From NCBI GenBank assembly GCA_017163975.1, contig JAFFSR010000301.1, positions 1,965,001 through 2,029,000 of the forward strand: a stretch of 64,000 bases of DNA. The letters are read 5' to 3'. Origin of the DNA: Anastatus disparis (lineage: Eukaryota; Arthropoda; Insecta; Hymenoptera; Eupelmidae). A model generated the notes under the pieces. It did not search any database and was not told the origin of the DNA. It saw nothing but the letters and a program-made list of their open reading frames with translations. Position 1 is the stretch's first letter. Every line of letters starts with the position of its first letter. A program made the translations under genes and the position numbers. This document shows positions 34,517 through 45,136 of the stretch, piece by piece.

Positions 34517-36235
34517 CCCTGTTGAAAATAATGACGTCTTTCCAGTACGTCTTTGAAAGATGTCTTTGAAGACGTCTTTAAATACGTCTTTGAAAACGTC
34601 TTTGGTCGTGTCTTAGATTGGAACAAAATAGGACGTCATTTTTTTAATGTTCCGGAAATATAGTAACCAAATGATGTCTTTTTTATAAGTCAAATAATTT
34701 CAAAGACGTATTTTTCCAATAAATACTCATAGTAAAAGACATAAATTTTCAAAAAAAAATTCTTTTTTTAAAACGAATGACGTCCTCCCTGTTGAAAATA
34801 ATGACGTCTTTGAAAGACGTCTTTGAAGACGTCTTTGGTCGTGTCTTACATTGGAACCAAAAAAGACGTCATTTTTCCAATGTTTAGAAAATTCAACAAA
34901 TGACATCTTTTTATTATTTCAAAGACGTATTTTTTTTTAATAAAAATGACGTCTTTTCTTACGAATTTTTATTTAAAAAATACGTCTTTGAAAATGTAAA
35001 ATGACGTTATTTGTTAAATAGCTTTTCTAAACATTGGAAAAATGACATCTTTTTTGTTCCAATTGCAGACACAACTAAAGACGTCTTTCAAAGACGTCAT
35101 TTTCTATGAATTTAGGGAAAAAAACGTTATTTTTCATGAATTATGTCATTGAAAAATGACTTTACATGATAATCATTTTCCATTTAAAGGAATAAACAAC
35201 AAAAACGAGGTAAACCTTGTAGTTTCAACTCTTCGAAAAACGAAGAGCATAAGCGATTGAACTGAGAGCGTTCTAGCCTTATATATCTGCGTCTTTGAGA
35301 TTTGTATAAGGGATCGCAAAACTTGAAAATCGCCACCTGGTGAGTTAAAATAAAATTGACGCAAGCGCAACCATCAATTCGACTGTAAGTACCTAGGTGG
35401 CGATTTTCAAGTTTTGCGATCCCTTATACAAATTTCAAAGACGCAGATATATAAGGCCAGAATGATCTCAGCTTAATGGCAAATGCTCTTCGTTTTTCGA
35501 AGAGTTGAAACTACGAGGTTTACCTCGTTTTTGTTGTTTTTTCCTTTAAATGGAAAATGATTATCATGTAAAGTCATTTTTCAATGACATAATTAATGAA
35601 AAATGACGTTTTTTTTTCTAAATTCGGGGAAAATGACGTCTTTGAAAGAAGTTTTTAGTTGTGTCTGAAATTGGGACAAAAAAGATGTCATTTTTCCAAT
35701 GTTTAGAAAAGCTATTTAACGAATAACGTCATTTTACATTTTCAAAGACGTATTATTTTAAATAAAAATACGTCTTTTTATAATTTCAAAAACGTATTTT
35801 TTAAATAAAAATTCGCAAGAAAAGACGTCATTTTTATTAAAAAAAATACGTCTTTGAAATAATAAAAAGACGTCATTTGTTGAATTTTCTAAACATTGGA
35901 AAAATGACGTCTTTTTTGGTTCCAATCTTAGACACGACCAAAGACGTCTTAGAAAGACGTCATTATTTTCAACAGGGAGGACGTCATTCGTCTTAAAAAA
36001 AGAATTTTTTTTTGAAAATTTATGTCTTTTACTATGAGTATTTATTGGAAAAATACGTCTTTGAAATTATTTTACTTATAAAAAAGATGTCATTTGGTTA
36101 CTATATTTCCGGAACTTTAAAAAAATGACGTCTTATTTTGTTCCAATCTAAGACACGACCAAAGACGTCTTCAAAGACGTCTTCAAAGACATCTTTCAAA
36201 GACGTACTGGAAAGACGTCATTATTTTTAACAGGG
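34517..36235. mobile_element. 1.72-kb foldback of GACGTC repeats inserted in LINE ORF1
   Basis: The ends are CCCTGTTGAAAATAATGACG and its near-inverse, flanked by TA (34515-34516 and 36236-36237). The arms (each about 650 bp outside the core) are arrays of the degenerate words GACGTCTTTGAAA and AAAAATGACGTC, and mirror each other closely. A separate palindromic core spans about 35165-35585. No coding capacity. Removing it joins the PHD half and the coiled-coil half of LINE copy 2 ORF1. Confidence 0.9.
35165..35585. repeat. Palindromic core (core C) with outward TATA-like boxes
   Basis: The two arms pair from the centre near 35365. Reading outward on the right arm: AGGTGGCG (35395-35402), AAGTTTTGCGATCCCTTATA, CAAATTTCAAAGACGCAG, then TATATAAG (35448-35455). 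The left arm carries the mirror image (box at 35278-35285). It is homologous to core D at 63185-63375, with nearly equal spacing. Beyond the box are CTTCGTTTTTCGAAGAG hairpins. Confidence 0.8.
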
Positions 36236-36237
36236 TA

Positions 36238-36752
36238 CTCTGCGTTAAACCACTATCTTCATCTTTACTAATATTGCTGTCCGGGGTGACCAACGCAGCA
36301 TTACCTCTAAATTTTTCATAAACCTAATTAATACTCATGCTATGTTCTCCTCCAACCACCGCAGAAGCGTTGACATTTGAGTTCAAATTGTTCTTCTTCT
36401 CAGTCACAAAATGTCCTTGTGTTTTTGTAACCGGTGCGACAGATGAGTATCCTCGTGATGGCTTAGGAGCAACAATAGGCCGGGTTATAGAAGTTCCGTG
36501 CATAGTGGTATTGCCTGGTCCGACGCTAGTGCCAGTGAGTGAGGCAGCGGGAGAAACGATAGGTCGGTTAGCTATACATCTCTGATAATCATATTTCGGA
36601 TTACCATCGTTATCATGAGGCACGCGCTTTATACATTTTAAATGATAGTGCTGCCGGCATGTAAAACACTGCATTAATTTTTTTGAACCTCTTATATTAT
36701 CAGCAGGAAAGCTGCAGATGGCGCAGCAGTCCTTGATGGTATTTTGTGACAT
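36238..36752 (-). pseudogene. LINE copy 2, ORF1 N-terminal PHD finger
   Basis: MSQNTIKDCCAICSFPADNI begins the frame. Cys10, 13, 29, 32, His37, Cys40 and Cys59 give a PHD-like zinc-finger pattern (the first knuckle is CCAIC). It is followed by a Ser/Thr/Pro-rich linker and stops in frame at 36324. The coding-like reading VYEKFRGNAALVTPDSNISK continues after this TAG until the foldback at 36235. PHD fingers in LINE ORF1 are known from CR1-type elements. The start Met is chosen because it directly precedes the finger, as in copy 1. Confidence 0.78.
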
Positions 36753-37030
36753 GGTTTAAACTGTTTAAAATGTCAAGAAAAGTGAAAGGACCAAACACGA
36801 AGCAGAATTTATGATATGATGAAAAAAGGAATAAAAGATAGAAACAAAAGCAACGTCAGAGAAATAAAAATAACATTAAAAGTAAAAAAAAAATAAAGAT
36901 GAAAACTGGCCTGTGAAACTCTCCGTCCAAGTATATCACATTTAGAAATAAATATATAAGTAATAAGGAATATAGTAAAAAAGCAACATAATAAGCTGTT
37001 TAAAATTTGCGCGTCAAACATATAAAATCA
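36753..37030 (-). other. Probable LINE copy 2 5' UTR
   Basis: Lies immediately upstream of ORF1 on the - strand and is A/T-rich without a domain. The upstream boundary is uncertain (somewhere near 37030, where base composition changes). Confidence 0.35.
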
Positions 37031-37039
37031 AAAGGCCAG

Positions 37040-38135
37040 GTGGAAACGGGCCTTAAGTATGGTAATTACCTGTCACTTACCCATAGAGTAGATAAGACAG
37101 TAGACAAGGTAGCCCATAGATAGAGCTACTAATGTCGCACTTAAAAAGTTCGCCTAAGAGATAGTCAATATAGCGCTAAAAATATTGTAGGTTATGTACA
37201 TATGCATAACTTATATGTAACATATGTATAAACCATGAAGATGCAACTGCATCCCCCCATTGCATCACCACTTAACACTCCACAGTCAACACAGCAACCA
37301 GCAATGCTCCAGCCATTCTTCAACCATCAGCAACAGCAGCAAAAACAAAAAAAAGACAATGCTGGATAGAGCGATGCACAAAGACAGAAAAACATCCAGA
37401 GTCCGAGAGATGCAGATGCACAAGTGCAAGCAAGTCAAGCCAAGTCTTGAGGACCCCAGCTAGACGATTCTCTGTAAAAAGATTCACTCGGTAGAGTGGA
37501 ATAAAAAATATTAGAGTAAAAAATGACAGAGCTGAAGCAGCGTATGAGTGAATACTTACAGGCGAAGAAGGGAGGGGGTATAAAATTTTTCCCAACAAGG
37601 TGAGCGGAATCCGATTTTCGGTGCCTGTTTTGAGTGAGCAGAATACCACATTTCTTCATTAGTGGGGGAATGTGGCAAAATGAAGTGCATTTTTACACGT
37701 TAAAATCCACTTCATTTTGGGGGGCATTGTGAGAGCATGCATCGCTCTAATCAAAAGATACAGGTACTGGGCAGTGATATAGAAGAGAACCGTACACGCT
37801 TCCAGAGACGCTCACGTGTACGCCTACTATCAGCACTTATACATACGCGTGACGCGCAATTAAAATCATACATATAAACGGTAGTTGATTAATATATATT
37901 ATCTCTCTCTTTTCACAGCGTTAATAAAGATTTCGATTATGAGAAGTGGGAGCGCGTAGATGCTGTAAGGGAGAGGAGAAGCGGCGAAACGAGCGTCGGC
38001 GGCTTGAATAAGAGCCAACGCGTTAAGGCCATATCTGTAGATGAGGGACTCTTCTATCTGTCTTAAAGAAATAAAGTTTCTCTTAAGCCTAAATCGCGTC
38101 TAAATCAATTCAATATTAGTACAAAACACAACTTT
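37040..38135 (+). mobile_element. Possible partial LTR retrotransposon end
   Basis: Two purine tracts that could be polypurine tracts, AGTGGGGGAATG (near 37660) and TTTTGGGGGGCATTG (near 37717), are each followed by TGTG. From about 37730 (TGTGAGAGCATGCATCGC) the sequence runs about 400 bp to an AATAAAG signal near 38070 and ends near ACAAAACACA (about 38129), consistent with a TG...CA LTR. Upstream, a Gln/His/Ser-rich frame (37260-37463) could be gag-like but is not recognisable. No reverse transcriptase, primer-binding site or second LTR was seen. Confidence 0.35.
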
Positions 38136-39084
38136 ACATTAATGAATAAAATATTCGCTTTTTGTTCACACTTACCACGCATTAACGCATTGACCGGAGT
38201 CTCTAGTCTAAATACCTTGCGGTATGCGTACGTTTTTGGAAATGTCTTCGACATCTGTCACACTTTCCGGGCTGCACTGAGTTCCTTTATTGGAGTAGGA
38301 GTTCTATCGTGCTTTACTGCAACTTGATTGCGTCTCGTGGTGATGTATATTTCTTTTGCTCTTCTTTGCCTGTCGGCTGACGTAAAATACCAGGAGGATA
38401 AAGTGTGCTCCTGTGCTGAATAGAGGTCCTTACATCACGGTGTCTCTCATTTCACGTTAACGCTCTCTGCCTACTCTGAAGTAGTCAGGCATGGCGTCCT
38501 GGCTACAAACGAGTTAGCTCTTTCCACGCTTACACTTATGAACATAACAAGATACGTTACACTCTTATTGTTAAAAAGCACGTGATTGTGACCGAATAAT
38601 ATATATTTAATTTTCGTTCTAAGTACGCGTGACGGCTTCGCAAATATATTATTATTATATAAACGTTGATTGTGAATTTTGTTTAGTAGAAAAGAATCAT
38701 ACAAAGAATGCCGGGAATTCCTGTCCATATTACATTGTCTATTTTAAGAGCAATACTATAAATTTGTATTGAGAGAATAGTTATTTGAACGTATTGAACG
38801 TAGCTTGCATAGAGATTTGTGTACTCGTCATCTTAACAATAAGAGTAACGACGCACAATATCATATATTCAATTATAACAATCAGAGACTTGGCTTTTCT
38901 TTAATAAAAGCCAAGCATACCATTGTTATTACAAATGAACTTGGTTTTCAGCGATCAATAATTTTATATGAATGAGAAGTAAAACCTACTTATTATTGAT
39001 GAAATTCTCAAGTACTTGTAGGATTCTTTCTTACTAAAATATAAGCTATTGTAGCTTTCATAGATTATCGCTCAGGGAATCTTA
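38136..39084. other. Unassigned stretch
   Basis: Small open frames without domains. A short hairpin ACTTGGCTTTT...AAAAGCCAAG lies near 38888-38916. Part of this stretch may be decayed Helitron or LTR sequence. Confidence 0.4.
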
Positions 39085-39449
39085 CAATTGATTATGCAAT
39101 GTATAAAAGTGTAGATCGAACAGATGATAATATTCATTTAAATTATCCAATAGAAATGTTAAATAATATAAAAGAAAGATTACCTCCACATAAACTAAAT
39201 TTAAAGGTAAATCCAATAATAATGTTGATTTGAAATTTAAGTATTAAAGATGGATTATGTAATGGAACACGATTAGAAAGAACTAGATTATTTGAATATA
39301 AGATCAAAGCTAAAATTATTACAGGAAAAAATGAAAGAAATATAGTTTTTATACCAAGAATAACATTAAATACTAATGAATGATCATCATTATCGTTTAT
39401 TTTATACAGAAAACTATTTCCTATTGTTTTAGCGTTAGTGATAACTATA
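39085..39449 (+). pseudogene. Helitron helicase, C-terminal fragment (part 1)
   Basis: It reads YKSVDRTDDNIHLNYPIEML, LPPHKLNLKVNPIIMLI, NLSIKDGLCNGTRLERTRLF, and ITGKNERNIVFIPRITLNTN, then FILYRKLFPIVLALVITI. This is the order of the Helitron helicase end (PPH.L.LKVG.PI.LLRNL...GLCNGTRL...F.PRI). A single stop replaces a residue at IMLI*NL. The frame is cut at 39449 by a 3.1-kb palindromic element and resumes at 42571. Confidence 0.85.
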
Positions 39450-39829
39450 TAGGCGAGCGGCGCACCCCTATTTTAATGCTTAAAAAAGTAAGTTGACCCC
39501 TTATGAAAGGGTAGCTAGATTAAACTTTTTGGAATCGATCTATTATATTATAAACATAAAAAACTAATATGTAACAAATTTTTATCCAAGTAGTCTTTAA
39601 TTAGTTATTAACAAAAAACTTGCAAAATCAAAGAAATTAGAAAAAAATTCTTAAAGATTATTTTTTATGTAAATTAAACCAAAATAAATACTTTTTATTC
39701 TTAACCATTTTGTAGAAAAAGGCACCGTTTTCGAGTTATAAGCATTTAAAGTGCGAAAAATGACTAAAAATAGTCATTTTTAAAATTTCATATCTCGCTT
39801 TCTACAAAAGCTATCTGACCATTCTTTAA

Positions 39830-40115
39830 GAGGCGGCCGTATAGTTCTGTCCTTGTCTAATCTAAATTTTCTTTATTACTAATAAATTAAATATTTTCAT
39901 AGAAAAGTAAGACAACCGCCCAATAGAGCAAAAGACAAGCAAACGATTCTTTTTTATGAAAAAATATGAAATTTTGATTATTTTTTCATAAAAAAGAATC
40001 GTTTGCTTGTCTTTTGCTCTATTGGGCGGTTGTCTTACTTTTCTATGAAAATATTTAATTTATTAGTAATAAAGAGAATTTAGATTAGACAAGGACAGAA
40101 TGATACGGCCTCCTC
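39830..40115. mobile_element. 286-bp TTAA-family foldback MITE
   Basis: The ends are GAGGCGGCCGTATAGTTCTG and its near-inverse, with TTAA on both sides (39826-39829 and 40116-40119). The opposite arm of the surrounding palindrome shows the empty site (ATTCTTTACTGGAAAATG near 41738 on the complement). It is related by its ends and the CTGTCCTTGTCTAAT box to the elements at 5442, 6465 and 63529. Confidence 0.92.
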
Positions 40116-40845
40116 TTAATGGAAAATGTTTGTTGAGACTTGACTTTGAAGTGAAATTCTTTTTTAATTCCTAGATTTTGTTTTCAATCTCGAGATTTGC
40201 ACGAGCAATTTTATAAAATTTCCAGTATTTTATCTGAAGCGCTAAGGGGATTCAGAGTACCTATAACTAAAAACCGATTAATAACAGTACTTTATGCAAC
40301 AAGGAAATAAAGTCCTATATTTCTCCTAAGTGGAAGTTTGCGATCTAAGCAAGCAAAGCAATGCCAGGGGAACAAATTCCCGAGAAAGAAATTAGATTTT
40401 ACTCAAGAGTTTCATGTTGTGCTTTATTCCTACCTCAACAATAGTCTAATATTAATATTTAATAAAAAAAAAATTTTAATCCATTTAATTTTATAAGTTT
40501 TAAATTTAACGGGAGAAATATCCATTTCTCCCGCAAAATTTTAAAAGTTAGAAATATCTTACTTTTGACTAGCTTTTTGGGTTAATAAGGTGGCCATTTC
40601 TGTTGAGATAGAAATAAAATAATTTTTTGGCATTCACTTATACTGTACCACATATATAAATATGAATTTTATAAAAAAATAATGCAAATGGCAATTTTAT
40701 TTTATAAGATTTAAAGGTAATTTATTATAAACAAAAAATTTGTAAAATTAAAAAATCTTAAGATTTTTTTAGCAATATATTTTTGAAATAAATTAAGCAA
40801 AAATAAACACTTTGTTATAAATTTAATAAGATTTTTTACGTGATA

Positions 40846-41250
40846 AGGGGTATCCTTATACCGGCATAGAGTTCTACCTTATCGACATTTAAATTATGCA
40901 CTTTCATAAAAATTTAACTATTTGTGGTTAAAATTTATAATAGAAGCGCATTCTTAACATTCTAAAGAATTTATTACAATGCTAAAAGACAGTATAAGAA
41001 TAAAAGTAAAGACAAAAACTACGTAATACGATTATCTATGATTGCATTAAATGGCTAATCGTATTAAGCACTTTTCGTCTTTATTTTTATCTTTACATTG
41101 TCTTTCAACATTGCAATGAATTCTTTGAAATGCTATAAATGTACCTCTGCTGCGAGTGTTAGTCATAAACAGTTAAATTTTTCTTAAATTATGATAAGTA
41201 CAATCAGATGTAGATAACGTAGAACTCTATGTCGGTATGAAGATTCCCCT
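40846..41250. mobile_element. MITE, AGGGGAATC family, copy 2
   Basis: The ends AGGGGTATCCTTATACCG and inward AGGGGAATCTTCATACCG match copy 1 at 1066-1464 over their whole length. The flanks are a perfect TGATA direct repeat (40841-40845 and 41251-41255). It is nested near the centre of the 39450-42570 palindrome. Confidence 0.88.
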
Positions 41251-42570
41251 TGATAACTATCTTTCATTGATAATTTATACTTTGAAATATACCAACTCAT
41301 TAAGAATTTATAACTTCACTTTAATTTTATAAAGAATACAGATTTCAAGCAAAAGAAAGAAAAGATAGCTCTTGCATAGAAAGTTAAAATTTAAATTTTT
41401 TAAAATTTTCATTTTTGATCATTTAAAAAAATTTTTTACTTTCGCAATTTTTTTGATGATAACAAAATACCTTTTATTTTGATGAAATAAAATTGCCATC
41501 AGCATTATTTGTAATAAAATTTATATTTATATGTCTGCGACAGTATAAGTGAATGCCAGAAAGTTATTTCGTTAATCGGTTTTTAATCACAGGTACTCTG
41601 AATTCCCTTAGCGTTTCAGATAAAATACTGAAAATGTTATAAGATTGCTATTGCGAATTTCGTGATCGAAAACAAAGTCTAGGAATATAAAAAAAAAAAT
41701 CTTAACTCAAAGTACAAGTCTCAACGAACATTTTCCAGTAAAGAATGGTCAAATAGCTTTTGTAGAAAGCAAGATATAAAATTTTAAACATGATCATTTT
41801 TAGTCATTTTTCGCATTTTGAATGCTTATAAATCGAGAACGGTGTCTTTCTAGACAAAATGATAAAGAATAAAAAGTGTTTATTTTGGCCTAATTTACAT
41901 AAAACATGATCTTTGAGAATTTTTTTTTAATTTTCTTTAATTATGTAATTTTTTTGTTAATAGTACCACTTCGGGCACACGTATCGTATATTATTTTATT
42001 GCACGTCCGCGACATGTAATCTATACTCTAGGAAATCAATATTAGCAAAAACTATACATTATACGAATGATAATTCATAAATAAAAACGAATGCTACATA
42101 CCAGCAAAACTATGCACTCCACGAATGATAATTCGAAAAAGTGAAAACTGTATATTATTAAGACTAGAACCGTCGCAAACAAATAAAGAAAAGCAAAAAC
42201 GATTTCAATTATTTTTAAAATGTAAAAAATAAATATAATATGGTAAAAAAAAAACTTGTCGACTATTAAGATTCATATGGATACTTGTTTGAACAGTATA
42301 ATAAAGTGCAAGATTTCTTACGATAGTACTTTTTTACACAGTTCTAAAATGTTGTATTTATCTCCCACTAGATTGTGTAGAAAACGCAGATTCAGCTCAC
42401 GCAGTGCTATAATAACTAATTAAAGACCACTTATATACAAATTTGTTACATATTAGTTTTTTATGTTTATAATATAATCGATCGATTCCAAAAGGTTTCA
42501 TCCAGCTATCTTTTCGTAAGGGGTCAGCTTACTTTTTTTAACATGAAAATAGGGGTGCGCCGCTCGCCTA

Positions 42571-42775
42571 ATGAATAAATCTCAAGGACAAAATTTTGAA
42601 AATGTGGGTATATATATTAAAAAACCTTTATTTTCACGCGGTCAATTATAAGTTGCTCTTTCGCGCTATAAAAATGCAAATAATATATATATATATATTC
42701 GAAATGAATCGGAAAATAATGATACTATACCTAATATAGTATGAAAAGAAATATTAAAAAAAATAATTATATTAT
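42571..42775 (+). pseudogene. Helitron helicase, C-terminal fragment (part 2)
   Basis: NKSQGQNFENVGIYIKKPLF and SRGQLYVALSRYKNANNIYI match helicase motifs V-VI of Helitrons (NKSQGQ...FSHGQLYVALSR). The arginine of ALSR is intact. It ends with NDTIPNIV*KEIL, a stop where the family usually has Y or W. It joins directly to the fragment ending at 39449. Confidence 0.88.
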
Positions 42776-42825
42776 AATTTAACAACAATTTTGAAAATTT
42801 ATCAGTATTAAATTTGATATTTCTA

Positions 42826-45134
42826 CAGGTTAAATTGTTGAAGTTCAGATAGAAGTTGTTCATGACGATGGGGGTCACATTTTAGTGCTATTTGATTTGA
42901 CCTTGAGGTCACTTTTAAAGGTCGTTAAAAGATCAAGGTCATTTATTAAAAATGGAAACCCATATTTTTGACACGGGATTCGGCGAGAGCGGGAAATTTT
43001 ACGTCTGAAATGGTATTTTAAATTTTTTTGTATGACCTTCATAAGGTCAAATTAAGGTTGAATACTGAAAATTTGCGCAAAAAACGTTTTCTTTAAGCTT
43101 TTGAAGATTGAGGGCAAGAAATTGTTTAAGTGAGCTTGTGTGCTAATGACCTTCACTATATTGACCTTGAATTCAGTTTTCGAGGTTATATGAAGGTTAA
43201 AGTGAATTTTTGATGGAAACCCCTATTTTTATACGGGATCCTAAAAGACTAGGGAATTGAACGTCCAAAACAATACTTTTCATTTTTTTTTAAATGACCT
43301 CTAGTAGATTAAACTAAGGTAAAATAATGAAAATACACTCAAAACCGTTTTTTTTATTTTAAAGATAGAGGTCAATCATTTTCGATAGTATTGCTTTGTC
43401 TACCTTATACTTTTGATACTATAATCATTAAATGTTGATTATTCAAAAACAAAAATGAAAAATAAATAAAAAACGCAAATTTTAAATACTTTATCTTGTC
43501 TCCCCCCCTTCTCCTTCGTCATTTTTAACTTCATTAGAATTTTACTAACCCCAATTCTAAAAAGCATATTTATCAATACAAAACCTTTAACTTCAAATCA
43601 ATGAAGAATATTCATCACGATAAAATCCACAATCTCATGCCAAACAACATAAACTAATAAATCAAAATCCATTAAGTCTAACCATCAAACCCGTAAAAGC
43701 AAACCCATCACCTCAAAATTCATTAGTTCTATGCATTTTTTCTCGCTTATTCAGTGTTTACTAGTTCATCTCTCCTACTTTATTTAATGTAATAATCTTT
43801 GCACATATTTTTTTTTAAACAGTAGATATAACTTGAAAATTCTCATAATGTGCACTTTGCTAATAATAAACGATTAAAAAAAAAATAAACAATTACATTC
43901 GATTTAAGTTTTATAATTATTGTTACAATAAAGTTTTATTCCTTATCTTCATGACTCACTTCTGCATGATTGAAAAATTTATCATGTAAACTTGCTTACA
44001 TTTTAAAATTCCAAACATATATAGGTAATTATTTTTACAAACTACCATTACAGAATGGCTGATTATAGTCCTAATGAGATCGTTGATATTATATTGGTTT
44101 TAGATGAGTGTCATGGCAATTGTGCTACAACATCAAGGCTTTATGCTCAACATTTTTCTGAAAAGTGACATCCAAAGAGTTCACAATTGACATCTTGCTC
44201 GTCAACGTCAACATCATGTATATGACGAAAATAATGCGCGAGCTTTAACTATTTTACCAATAGTTTACCTTAATCCTCAAGTTTTTACTTGCCAGATTGA
44301 AAGAGAAGTAGGTATACCACGAAGTACTGTTTCAAGAATCTTAAGAGCTCGACAATATTACCCTTACTACATCACTCTTACGCAGGCCTTACAGCCTAAT
44401 CACCATCTGATGAGTATTGCTTTTTACCAATGGGCTTTGCAAATGATATACGATAATCCTAATTTTTTAGGCGAGTGCTTTTCTCAGATAAGGCTAAATT
44501 TTATAGTGACGGACGACTTAATAGATACAACTGCCATTATTGGTCAGATGTAAATTCCCACTGGTACAGGGCAATAGATCATCAAAATCCATGGAGTCTT
44601 ATGGTGTGGTGCGGCATTGTGAATGGTTATTTAATTGGTCCTTAATTAATTAGATATTAATTAAGAACCATAAAATAAAGGATAAAAGGAGGGGTTCCCG
44701 ATAAAAAATCACTTTAACCTTTAAGTAACCTTGAAAACTGAATTCAAGATCAAGATAAACGAGGTCATTGGCTTACAAGCTAACTTGAACACTTTTCTGA
44801 CCACAATCTTCAAAAGCTTGAAAAAAACGTTTTTTGAGCAAATATTCAGTATTTAAGCTTAATTTGACCTTTTGAAAGTCATGAAAGAATTTTTAAATAC
44901 CATTTCGGATGTGAAATTTCCCGCTCTATCTTAATACGGTATCACAAATGTGGGTTCCTATTTAACAAAATTACCTTGACTCTCAAATGACCTTCAAAAG
45001 GGACGTTAAGGCCAAATCTAATGGTACCAACATGTGACCCTTATTACCATGAACAACTTCTATTAAAATGATTTATTTGTAAGTCCAATATTTTGGGAGA
45101 AATCGGAGTCCATAGATGAAAATTGGTCACTCTG
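42826..45134 (+). mobile_element. 2.3-kb Tc1/mariner-type element with about 390-bp terminal repeats
   Basis: The ends sit between TA dinucleotides (42824-42825 and 45135-45136). The right end reads inward CAGAGTGACCAATTTTCATC. The left end has lost about 50 bp near its tip. Long inverted arms (about 42845-43230 and 44680-45110) share blocks such as AGAAGTTGTTCATG and CAAAAAACGTTTTCTTTAAGC. The interior has a truncated transposase at 44055-44640. The region 43230-44050 is non-coding. Confidence 0.8.
44055..44640 (+). pseudogene. Tc1/mariner-type transposase, N-terminal part
   Basis: It starts MADYSPNEIVDIILVLDECH with the helix-turn-helix seen in this insect transposase family. After a frame break it continues VYLNPQVFTCQIEREVGIPR and STVSRILRARQYYPYY (second HTH region), then after another break VLFSDKAKFYSDGRLNRYNC, containing the first catalytic Asp, and SLMVWCGIVNGYLIGP. 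The frame ends abruptly before the second Asp. At least two frameshifts and several stops are present. Confidence 0.75.
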
Positions 45135-45136
45135 TA

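Larger units (their letters stand above)
39450..42570. mobile_element. 3.1-kb palindromic foldback inserted in the Helitron helicase
   Basis: The ends are TAGGCGAGCGGCGCACCCC and its exact inverse. The inverted arms run at least 39450-40310 and 41545-42570, including blocks such as AAGTAAGTTGACCCCTTATG. The right arm is a diverged mirror of the left once nested insertions are removed. Flanking triplets are ATA (39447-39449) and ATG (42571-42573). With one triplet removed, the Helitron helicase reads V-I-T-I/M-N-K-S-Q-G-Q, its normal motif. It carries two nested MITEs (39830-40115 and 40846-41250). No transposase frame. Confidence 0.85.

Noticed and set aside
38888..38916. Rho-independent-like terminator or Helitron 3' hairpin
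   Set aside because: The genome is eukaryotic, and no CTRR end follows within the distance expected for a Helitron terminus.
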